A stretch of 64,000 nucleotides of DNA, taken from positions 36,265,608-36,329,607 of the forward strand of contig OX442314.1 of assembly GCA_949358305.1 (NCBI GenBank). Direction: 5' to 3'. This document shows positions 22,161 to 32,311 of the stretch, piece after piece; the first letter of the stretch is position 1; each line of letters opens with the position of its first letter. The notes under the pieces are model-generated. The model did not search any database and was not told where the DNA came from. It worked only from the letters and a program-made list of their open reading frames with translations. Source of the DNA: Strigamia acuminata. Taxonomy: Eukaryota; Arthropoda; Chilopoda; Geophilomorpha; Linotaeniidae. The position numbers were made by a program, and so were the translations under genes.

Positions 22161-24960
22161 ACCCTCAAAACTCTTAACAACGAAAGAAAAGACGAAAGAA
22201 AAAATTTTGCAGTTTGTTTGAACCGCGCGAATTGTCTTAGTAGTTTGGTGCCCGCAGATCAGTCAGTCAAATACATGCAAGTCAGTCGATCAGTCGATCA
22301 ATCCGTTCGTTGATCGCTCACACTTGAGTTTTCAGGCTTCGGTAGCCTTTGGTAGGGGTGCCGCAAACTCCAGAAGTAAATAACGAGGTTCAGCAATGCA
22401 TCAAAATATCAAATGTCTTTTAGACAGTCAGTCAGTCTTGTCTTGTCCTCTGCACATGCTCAGATAGAAGCAGCAGCAGTTAGCCGCCCTAACACGGCTC
22501 CACTTTGGTCATTGCAAACATCTTCTCTGGCTCCAAATACTATCGTGCAACACTATTGCATTGGGCCATTTTTCATTTACAACTTTTATTTCTCATTTTT
22601 ATTTCATTTTACATCGAGAGGAGATATTTAACTTTATTTCTTTCTTTTTTTTTAATGTCGAGGTATTGCAAAATAAGACGATGAAATCTCACTCTCGATG
22701 TCGTTTTCTTATTATAACCAACAACACCCCACTCGCCCCCCCTGCCCCCCCGCCCCGGAAAAAAAATTATATATATATATACACATATATATAAATCAAT
22801 AAGATACAAAACACTTTTGTATATCTTAATACAAATAGTTGTCTTGCTGCTCGAATCGTATCGGAAATTTTTCTTGCTTTTGGTGGGTTAAAATTTCTCA
22901 CCTGTTAGTTTTTTGCCCACTTTTTGGTCGATGTTTAATCTCGTGTTTCATATCATCACCTTTTTGCTTTCTATCAGATACGTGCAAAACAGGCGCGCAC
23001 ACGCCTAACTGGGTCTGGTGCGGTTCTGCACCTTCGGCCCGAGATATAAATTTTAAAGACGGATTCAATAAATCTAACGGGAAAAAGAAAAATAAGTTGA
23101 ATTAAATTAATATACTTATATAGTGCGAAAATAAAATTACAAAAAAATTAAAAAATGATGAATGTTTTATATGTTGTAGACCACAATAATAAATAAATAA
23201 ATAAAAAAACCAAACACCAACAGCAACAACCAAAAAATAATAAAAAAATAATTTCTACCAAAAAATATAAGCTTAATCGTTACGTACTCTTTTAGTGGCA
23301 TAAATAATACCGTAAAAAAAAAAAATACCGGCAAGTTTTTATCGTTTTTATTAAACGATAATTTTTCCTGCTAAGAAATAAATGAAAAACTTCTTCAAAA
23401 TAAATAAAATTAAAAAATTAAAAAAAAAAAAAAAAAATTAAAAAGAATATTTATAAATGGGGAAAACGTTTCGCTTAAATATTTCCAGGACTACTTTTGG
23501 CGAGTGTATCCACTAGTAAACATCTTGGACTAGTATTTGCTTGTTAGAAAGATACTGGCAGACCAGTACCTTTTTTTTTTCTCATCGAGATATCAATTTC
23601 TCTTGAGTTTATTCAGAGAACCGTTTTCCCACGCGTTTGTACATAGACATATACTATATAAATATATAAACTGACTAATAATCATCATATTACGAATAAT
23701 TATCAAATAAGGGAAATATATTACTCCATATTTTGCTTACCGAGTTGTCATCAACTGACCTCCCATTTCTCCCACTGCCCCGACCCAACATCCCCCTTAG
23801 TTAGACGAAATACAAAGGTGTCCTTGAGTCGGGATCCGACGAAATCCGGTCCCGAAATAAGCCTAAATCTTACGCCCTCGAAGGGTCAATCTGCCGTGGA
23901 GCATATCATGACTTGTGTCCACCAAATATCGTGTCCATCATCCGACCGTATAAAAATTGTGTCGTGTTTTCACCCGCTGCTCAGTGTCCGGCGTCTAGTT
24001 TTTACTGTAGCTTTGTATAATTTTCCAATACGTGAAAGAGAAATGTCAATAAATAATTCTAATAATGAAAAGGAGAGCGGCAGTTTTGGTCGTCGAATGT
24101 TTGCTGATTTTTTAGTGACTTTGATCGCCTCGACGAGGCGAAATAAAATATAAAGAAAGAAAGAAAGAGAGAAAATATAAAATAAAAAAATGTCCCACCC
24201 AGATTTATGTTTGGCAGCTACATTTACCTTGTGTGTTGTGCTTAGACTAATTGAATTTAATGTAATTAGATGTTGTTGTTTGTATATGATAATATAACGA
24301 ATACTGTTATTGATCATTCTGTTATAATGATTATTATTACAAATAATATAATAAAACTTAAATGAGGATTTTGTTTTTTTGGGTTTTTTTTTTTTTTATT
24401 CGATGTTATTGTTAATGCTGCGGTTATTCTTGATGGAGGATTTTATGATTTTTGTTTTTGTTTTTTGGTGAATTTCCATTTTCAAGCGAGATGGGAAAAG
24501 TTGAATTTAATTATTTTGTTGTGTTGCTCCTCTGTATATTATATAAAAGAAAAAAAAAAAAATAATAATATTAATAATAATAATAAAAAAAAATCAGGAA
24601 GCAATAAATGGTGAGTTTATCCTTGAAGGATGATGTAATCTGGTTCGATCTGTCTTTGCCAGGAATCCTAAGCTGTCCTTGACCATATATCGATATTGAT
24701 TTGTACATCGATCTTTCAACTTCTTTCTTTTTTTTTCTTTTTTGTTTTTATTTTTATTTTTATTCTAATTTTATTTATTTATTTTTTTTTAAGAAAAAAA
24801 AAAATATAATAATGATATGAATTAGCAAATTTAAAACGCTTTTTGAAGTTTGTTTTCGTTTGGTTGAAAAGAGGAAAGAATAAGAGCACGTTCATTGAAA
24901 ATCCATTTGTGGCAAATTTAAAGTTTGAAATGAAAAAATTACAATATCAGGGGATATCAA
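22161..24960. other. 3' flank of GPCR B; no gene recognised
   Basis: Includes the likely 3' UTR with a GTCAGTC/GATCAGTC cluster at about 22258-22310 and 22424-22436, an AT microsatellite at about 22770-22795, and AT-rich DNA with many AATAAA motifs. No exon was identified. Confidence 0.4.
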
Positions 24961-25945
24961 GAAACTGTTTTGCATTTTGCAGTTTAAACAATGCACTTTA
25001 GGCTTCACGCTTTAAACAATGCACTTTAGGCTTCACGCTTTAAACAGTGCACTTTAGGCTTCACGCTTTAAACAATGCACTTTAGGCTTTACGTTTTAAA
25101 CAATACACTTTGCACTTTAGGCTTCACGCTTTAAACAATGCACTTTAGGCTTCACGCTTTAAACAATGCACTTTGCACTTTAGATTTCACACTTTAAACA
25201 ATGCACTTAAGGTTTTGCACTTTGCACTTTGGGCTTTGCACTTCAAACAATGCACTTTGCACTTCATACAATGCACTTTGCACTTCAAACAATGCACTTT
25301 GCACTTCAAACAATGCACTTTCCACTTTAGGCCTTGCACTTGAGGCTTTGCACTTCAAACAATGCACTTTCCACTTGAGGCTTTGCACTTCAAACAATGC
25401 ACTTTGCACTTCATACAATGCACTTTGCACTTCAAACAATGCACTTTGCACTTCAAACAATGCACTTTCCACTTTAGGCCTTGCACTTGAGGCTTTGCAC
25501 TTCAAACAATGCACTTTGCAGTTTAGGCTTTGCACTTTAAACAATGCACTTTGCACTTTAGGCTTTGCACTTTAGGCTTTGCATTTTAGGCTTTGCACTT
25601 TAGGCTTCGCATTTTAGGCTTTGCACTTCAAACAATGCACTTTGCACTTCAAACAATGTACTTTGCATTTCAAACAATGCATTTTGCAGTTTAAACAATG
25701 CATTTTGCACTTTAAACATTGCATTTTACACTTTAAAGAAATGCACGTTGCACTTTAGGCTTTGCACTTTTAACAATGCACTTTGCACTTCAAACAATGC
25801 ACTTTGCAATTTAAACAATGCATTTTTGCACTTCAAACAATGCACTTTGCACTTTAAACAATGCGCTTTGCACTTTAAACAATGCACTTCAGACAACGCA
25901 CTTTTTTTCAACGGCGCCACGCACTTTGAACAATGCGTTTTGTAT
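24961..25945. repeat. Minisatellite of 21- to 28-bp GCACTTT units
   Basis: About 1 kb of tandem repeats. From 24975 to about 25200 the unit is about 28 bp (CACTTTAGGCTTCACGCTTT plus AAACAATG). From about 25200 the unit is mainly 21 bp (AACAATGCACTTTGCACTTC plus A), in higher-order mixtures with GGCTTTGCACTT. It is open in several frames on both strands only because of its periodicity. Confidence 0.9.
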
Positions 25946-27686
25946 TTTTAACAATCGAACCTTTGCATTTCCCACGAGTGTTCTCAAATTTTTAATAAAA
26001 AAAAAAATTAGTAAATAAAACTGATAAAACGATCGCCAAAACAAACCAAATCGAAATAACAGCGCATGCACCATTCAACCCCACCCAAAAAAACCCACTT
26101 CTCCAACTGATCGCCATTTATTTATCTATACAACGTCACATTTCCGTTTAACGAACCACCCTGGCTGCTTCAAACTTAAACACCAAAATTAAAAAAAAAA
26201 CGCAAAATCCTGATCCGAGCCGCTTCCGTGCAAACAACAGTCCCCGATCGCGCAGAGTCTACGGCGGAGAAGCAAAGGTGAAAGACGGAGACACACACAC
26301 ACACGAATGGGGATGATTGAGCTGAGAACGAAGGAGTAAAAGGCGGATATAAAAGTGAGTCGCCTTCCTTCCGCCCACGCAAATGCGAGTGAGACCGGTC
26401 GAAGAAGACTGCGCTCGTGCAACTGGACCCCCATCCATTCTACACCGAGAGGGAAGAAGACACAAAATCAAAATTACACGTATCTGTTGACCACTTTGCA
26501 ACACGCAAACGCTTTTTTCTCCCTTTTCGTCTCCTAATGTCTCAGCACAAATCGAAACAAACGCGAATTCGTATTTTAAAATTTTCTCTATTTTCGCATC
26601 CAAATTTCATAATTTTTATTAAAATATTCGCATAATATTTCCACCCTGAGGTTTATTTATTATTTATACCAAAGTTTTATTTTCCAGCAGTTTATTTACG
26701 GAATCGCATTTTCGATCCGATTGGCATCATTGACGCCAGCGCTTAATTCGATTTTAACACAAGTCCACGTTTAATGACGTCATTCCAGCGCGATGGCGGC
26801 ATATATTTTAAAAATAGTCGCCGACTCGCCGTCGTCTTCCGGGACGTGGAGAAACCCATATTTCCGCTCGTAGGAATTTATTTTTTGATGGAATAAACGG
26901 TGTCAAGGTGGTCCGCGACTCGTATTTTTCAAGGGGAGAGTTTATCGTGGAAGAATTGGGTTAAACGCGTCCAAAGTGCGAATTTTCCGAACGATTGTTG
27001 AAAAAGCAGAAAATGGAGTCAATTTAGTGCGCAAGACGGAGCTAAGTGGCCGTTCAATTTGTGACGACTTCCCGACGTTGCACACACACAAAAAAAAAAT
27101 TATTCTGCTCCAATAAATGACCAATGACCAATAACATGGAAAAGGACACACGGTCGGCCAAATGCCAACCGCAAATGGAGAAAAATTAACTCCAAAGAAA
27201 AAATTATTTTCCCATTTTCTTTATATTTTTCGAATGGACAATAACGTTTAATTACTTTTTGAAAACCATCCTGACCTTGAGTTTAATTTGTCGTTTGAAT
27301 TAGTGATCTTTTAACGTCCGGCACAAACTCCTTTTTACGAGCTACCACAAAATTCCGGAACGTTTTTACGAGCACCCAAACATCAATCAAATCGGATTAG
27401 GTTCGCCACACCTCATAATTGTGGTGTTTTCCCAAAAATATATTTTAAATGCGAGCGTTAGGCTTAGTTCAAAGTTTCTGTCTGTTGCACTTCGACGGGC
27501 AATACGTGGACGTTGGACGGAAAAAAATCAAAGGTAACTTCGGGAAAAGTCACGAGACAACTTTATATACAAATCAAAACAATAACATATCAATTTTCAG
27601 ACAAGATGTCACATCAGACGACTCAAATGACTCAAATGATATCAGACGATACGAACCATCTCAAATTCAGAACACAAAACTTCTCT
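25946..27686. other. Intergenic DNA with a possible promoter
   Basis: GATATAAAAGTG at about 26346-26357 follows a purine-rich, CA-repeat stretch and precedes a pyrimidine-rich start-like region; it could be a TATA promoter on the plus strand. A CRE (TGACGTCA) lies at about 26774 and GCGATGGCGGC near 26789. No coding exon was recognised. Confidence 0.3.
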
Positions 27687-27690
27687 TTAA

Positions 27691-28156
27691 AGGTTACAGG
27701 AAAACGAGAAAGCAAACTTTAGAACGTAAATAAAATAATATATTTTTATTTAATACACATGATTCTTGATTTAATGTGAAATCATTTCACTGATCGCTGC
27801 TTTTCCTTGTTCAAAACAAGCGCCATTTTGTGTGGGATTGATGACATCATTGGCACCAATAACGTCATCAACTCCACACAAAAATGGTGTTATTATTCAA
27901 GCATTAGCGTGCCAAAACTAAAGAAAACACAAAATTGTAACTAAAGAAGTTTATATCACACCGCTGACAAGTGTTATAATGACATCATTTTTGTCTGGGG
28001 TTGATGACGTCATTGGTGCGAATGACGTCATCAACCCCACACAAAATGGTGTAGTTTAAAACTGTGGAAAGCAAATAAAAATAAATTATTTTATTTATGT
28101 TCTTTATACAGGTAGTGATTTATTTTTAAAATTTGGTTTTTCCTTTCCTGTAACCT
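27691..28156. mobile_element. TTAA-flanked MITE with CRE-containing palindromes
   Basis: A 466-bp element has terminal inverted repeats AGGTTACAGGAAA (13 bp, perfect) directly flanked by TTAA at 27687-27690 and 28157-28160. Inside are two long imperfect palindromes, 27823-27887 and 27987-28049, each with arms near TGTGGGGTTGATGACGTCAT. TTAA duplication points to piggyBac or Kolobok mobilisation. No coding capacity. Confidence 0.78.
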
Positions 28157-28160
28157 TTAA

Positions 28161-29156
28161 GAAAAATCATTACAATTTATTTAAAAATTGGATATAATTG
28201 GATAATCACTCGAATTACTTCAACAAAATGGCGGTAGGACAAATTGTTCAAATTTAACCTCCAACCCAACTCACATTTTTTTTTTCGGTGCTGTTTCTAT
28301 GCCAGGGTATTTATTTTCGTCGAATTTGTTAATCTCGTTGAAATTTGTTGCAACTCATTCATGGTTGTCATGGCAGCACAACATCCTCATATTGGACCGG
28401 AAGCAGCGAAATGCAGCTCTAAGTGGATTTTTTTTCCCGCCCCCTTCCCCATCCATCTTTTGATGGATACATCATTTCAATGACAAACAAAAAGTTTTAC
28501 AAACAAGAAATTAAAAGTGGCCACAAAGCAGAACATTAAATTCAAATTTATTACAGCGACGATAAAATAAACGACGCCTCATCAGCCACACAGTTGGAGG
28601 ACCTACCCCCAGCAGTTTTTAATGTGCCATGACCAAGGTCAAAATCGCCACTTCTGATGGCCAATGAAAACTTTTACTCTCAACTCCTTCTCCCTCTAAA
28701 ACTAAACAAGATATTTTCACTACCAACTGTCAGTCAATAATTGTTAAGTCTAAAAACTTTGTTAATTGCACCAGTTATGCAATTTCTCAATACTCAATGT
28801 CTGTAAACCCTGTATTGGAGCTGAATAAACCATATAATCCCACCAAAAGAAGTCTAGTGCGGTTATGTCGGTGTTTTCGGTGGTCAAGATATAGGTTTGT
28901 GGTCATCCTGATCTTCTCTTCGTGGTGACTGAACAATGACAATTTAAACAATATTGTAACAAGCAATAACCATCCTCTGCTACCAGTTGTACTTGTGAAA
29001 ATAATTTGAAGTCTCTTTTTGGGCACGAATATGTTTTAGATCTTTACTTGACCAAAAACACGCAGCAACTGTTCACATATTTCAATTTAAAATGTAAACT
29101 TGAGGCAGAAAAAGAACAATACATCTGACGCACAAAATAAACATACAGCAATTTAT
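28161..29156. other. Intergenic DNA, no gene recognised
   Basis: About 1 kb of AT-rich sequence without an assignable open frame. Confidence 0.3.
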
Positions 29157-29263
29157 CGATTAAGAGTCGCCCTCGTTTTGTAGCCGTCATCGAATAGTAG
29201 CCGCGCCTCAGAGAATTAGTTTGAAATAAGAGCCGCGGCTACTATTTGAGGGTTTTTGTAACC
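29157..29263. repeat. Dispersed AAGAGCCGC repeat, copy 1
   Basis: Contains TTAAGAGTCGCCCTCG, then CGCGCCTCAGAG, then TTTGAAATAAGAGCCGCGGC in the same order and orientation as copy 2 at 29699. Probably parts of a DNA transposon end. The two copies bracket the minisatellite at 29330. Confidence 0.6.
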
Positions 29264-29329
29264 AAACAGGAAAGGGTTTATGAAACATTCGTCAATGATG
29301 ATGGAAGATAGAAAATTTAAAAAAAAAAT

Positions 29330-29690
29330 GTGCAATTTCAATAAAAAAAATTAAAATTTCACTAAAAAATTAAATTTAAATGAAAAAAGTGAAATTTTAA
29401 TCAAAAAAGTGAAAATTTATTTAGAAAAGTGAAAATTTATTTAGAAAAGTGCAATTTTAATCAAAAAAGTGAAATTTTAATCAAAAAAGTGAAATTTTAA
29501 TCAAAAAAGTGAAATTTGAATCAAAAAAGTGAAATTTTAATCAAAAAAGTGAAATTTTAATCAAAAAAGTGAAATTTTTAATCAAAAAATTGAAATTTTA
29601 ATCAAAAAAGTGAAATTTTTAATCAAAAAAGTGAAATTTTAATGGGAAAAAGTGAAATTTCAATGAAAAAAGTAAAATTCCAACAAAAAT
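29330..29690. repeat. Minisatellite of 20-bp units
   Basis: About 17 units of TCAAAAAAGTGAAATTTTAA with point and one-base indel variants. It lies between two direct copies of the AAGAGCCGC repeat, so it may be the expanded interior of one transposon. Confidence 0.88.
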
Positions 29691-29698
29691 ATGGCAAA

Positions 29699-29781
29699 AG
29701 AGCCGCCCTCGATTAAGAGCCACGACTCAGAGTGCCCGTTTTGAATAAGAGCCGCGGCTCTTATTTTGTAAAATACGGTAC
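29699..29781. repeat. Dispersed AAGAGCCGC repeat, copy 2, with 22-bp palindrome
   Basis: Contains the perfect palindrome AATAAGAGCCG/CGGCTCTTATT at 29744-29765, followed by TTGTAAAATACGGTA. A third, inverted copy of the palindrome half lies at 6603-6628. Confidence 0.65.
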
Positions 29782-31020
29782 TTACAATGACAGAATTTAA
29801 CACTCAGACACTATGACAAAATTATTACATAAAAATGTTATAATAATAAAATACAAATCTCAGAAGTCCGTCCCATCCGATCCGTCATTGCACCAATTAT
29901 TTAAAACTGATTTAAATGAATTTTGTTAACCAATTTAACCCATCATCCCACACATCTGTAACACCCACAACTAAATTAAACATTCTGATTTCTCTCTGTA
30001 AAAATCGCCCAAAATATTGCCCAAATTTATTAACACCATCTATTTTTGACTCAAACACAAATAATTTGCCCATTTAACCCAATCCAAATCGTCCACAACC
30101 TTTTCCACGCCTCCAAACATATCCGCGTGTTTGTAATCCGCATGTAAAAGCGCCGTGTCCAAACTTTTCAAACCGAAATCAAATTTTCTTAATTGACAAA
30201 ACACCAGCGAGAAGGAAATGCGGGAAACAAAACCAGATGCTGTTTAAAAACTTATTACATTTGCCACCCCTGCCTCTAACGACGTGTCTTTTGGCCACCT
30301 GACGATAAAAAATACTCAGATAACTCCAAAGTTACAAAAAAAAATTATAAAAAAAATTATAAAAAAAAAAAAAAATTTAAAAACATCCTTTAGATGACCC
30401 AAGGAAAAAAAGCCAGGCAGAGGCGGCATAAAGAGGCGTAATGGCACTAACAAACCGAATCAGAAAAAGCAGCATCCCAAATCGAAATGGAGGCAGCGCA
30501 TCTCTTGCGCAGCCTCCATCACTGGCCCAGATGAGTTAGAGATGGATTCATCCGCCAATAATCGAAGGAGGGAGGCAATAAATTGGAATTACGGTAAGTT
30601 GAAGGTTGATGACACTCGTAAATGGGAGATTATGGAAATAAATAAATACACTGTCCCATAAATTGCAATCACAATTTGGTTGCGCTTTCCAGGTCGTAAC
30701 TGTCTTTTGTCTTCTTATCAAAGTCTGCGGCGACTTCTGGCGTCGTCTATGTTAAACAAGGGGCAAAGTATCGTGTTGACCTTGATTTTTCGGCTTTCGA
30801 ATGCCGAAATGTAAAAATCAGACGTTTTCACCCAAAAGTCAATTTCTTCACCTAAGAATTCATTTTTTTAAATCTGAAAATGCATTTTTAGCCACATTTT
30901 GCGAATTACGTAAGGCTTTGGGGAGGTACCTGAAAAAATTTATAGAAAAATGTAGTTTTAGGTAAAATAATGAAACAATTTGTTTTAGTCTAAAAAAATA
31001 AAGTTTTTCGTCCAAAAATG
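29782..31020. other. Intergenic DNA with a strong hairpin
   Basis: No gene recognised. At 30488-30518 TGGAGGC-A-GCGCA, loop TCTCT, then TGCGC-A-GCCTCCA gives 12 pairs with one A-A mismatch. A good donor-like site (ACGGTAAGT) at about 30593 follows 75 bp later, so a non-coding exon is conceivable. Confidence 0.35.
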
Positions 31021-31500
31021 CATTTTATCGTCTAGAAATGCATTATATCGCCTAGAAATGCATTATATCGTCTAGAAATGCATTATATCGCCTAGAAATG
31101 CATTTTAAAAATGCATTATATCGCCTAAAAATTCATCAATTCGCTTAAAAGTTCGTTATTTCGCCGAAAGAATTGATTATTTCCACCAAAAATTCATCAT
31201 TTCGTCTAAAAATTAATTTTTTCGTTTAAAAATTAATTTCTTCGTTTAAAAATTAATTTCTTCGTCTAAAAATTAATTTCTTCGTCTAAAAATTAATTTC
31301 TTCGTCTAAAAATTAATTTCTTCGTCTAAAAATTCATTTCTTCGTCTAAAAATTCATTTCTTCGTCTAAAAATTCATTTCTTCGTCTAAAAATTCATATC
31401 TTCGTCTAAAAATTCATTTCTTCGTTTAAAAATTCATTTCTTCGCCTAAAAATTCATTATTTAGCCAAAAATATTCATTTCTTCGCCTAAAAGTACATTT
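31020..31500. repeat. Minisatellite of 20-bp units
   Basis: About 22 units: an initial block of ATCGTCTAGAAATGCATTAT, then CGTCTAAAAATTAATTTCTT and CGTCTAAAAATTCATTTCTT. The TCTAAAAATT core relates it to the arrays in and near GPCR A. Confidence 0.9.
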
Positions 31501-32178
31501 TTCCAATAACTATCTTCACGGGCCCATGTCTCAATCGACTTCCAGGCTCCTCCAAACCCTTAATCCGCATAGATGGTCCCACCGTAAACCTTTCGTTCCG
31601 TCCTCAATGATCCCAACAGAGATTGCGGTGGTCGAACCGAGCGAATTTGAATTCGAATCAACCGTCAATTAAAAAAACCCAACAACAACATTACCATCAC
31701 TAAGACCTTTCCACCCCGCACTCCAAACCCCCACTGACGACCCTATACCCCCGCATTCAATAAAATAAATTAACCGCTTCCTCCGGGATCGCCGACCAAT
31801 TAAAAGTAGAAATCCCCCAACGAAGCGGCGCGATGTCTAAAATTAAACCCTCATCCAGCATCCCAGCATCCCAGAATGCCAGCATCTGGAGAAGCGTTCC
31901 GAGAGCCCAATTGCGCAATATGCCAGGTGTCTAAATTTAGAAAATAAAAAAAATAAAATTTTTTTTTCTCGCTTTTTCTTTTTTAACCAACGATGTCGGT
32001 AAAAGTTTTGAATTGGAGAAGAAAGATGAGCTGGCCTAGTTTCGCCACCGAAATGAGATGCTGAGGAATTCAGGGCACGAGACGCCAATCTGCAGGTGCG
32101 TCTAGGGCGCATGCGTGGGATTTTCTCACGGACCTCGCATCTGAGGAATTAGGCTTATGTCAATGAAGGCCAACTCAC
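31501..32178. other. Non-repetitive DNA downstream (minus strand) of the cadherin-like exon
   Basis: A following exon of a minus-strand cadherin gene would be expected here but none could be placed with confidence. Confidence 0.3.
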
Positions 32179-32311
32179 AATATTGACTGCCGTCGTCCCT
32201 GCGCGTCGCAGTTCTCGTTGATGGAACCTCGTGTAGGAAGAGGGGAATTTCGGTGCCTCGTCATTCACGTCCCACACAATAATGTTCACTTGTTGGCGGC
32301 GTCGCACGTCA
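32179..32311 (-). CDS. Isolated cadherin-repeat exon
   Basis: On the minus strand, from 32311 down to 32179, the frame after one leading base encodes 44 residues containing VNIIVWDVNDEAPKF and SYTRF. This is the calcium-binding DxNDxAPxF linker between two cadherin repeats with the start of the next repeat. It ends at AATATT followed by GTGAGT, a strong donor in phase 0, and is preceded by TTTTGAG, a plausible but weak acceptor. Cadherins are large adhesion proteins, so this would be one exon of a long gene on the minus strand, but no neighbouring cadherin exon was found on either side. It may be a lone exon between very long introns or a remnant. Confidence 0.55.

Noticed and set aside
25194-25575. 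Long open frames on both strands with CKVQSALFEVQ or CTSNNAL repeats
   Set aside because: They are translations of the 21-bp minisatellite, whose period is divisible by three.
27449-27733. 94-codon frame ending at the TTAA MITE
   Set aside because: It runs into the MITE and has no homology signal; the AG at 27601 could be a splice site but nothing supports an exon.
24961-31500. Regularly spaced repeats that might suggest CRISPR
   Set aside because: Units are contiguous with no unique spacers, and the genome is animal; these are minisatellites.
31556-31690. Minus-strand stretch LTVDSNSNSLGSTTAISVG, vaguely cadherin-like
   Set aside because: No splice acceptor in the right place and no DxND or DRE motif.
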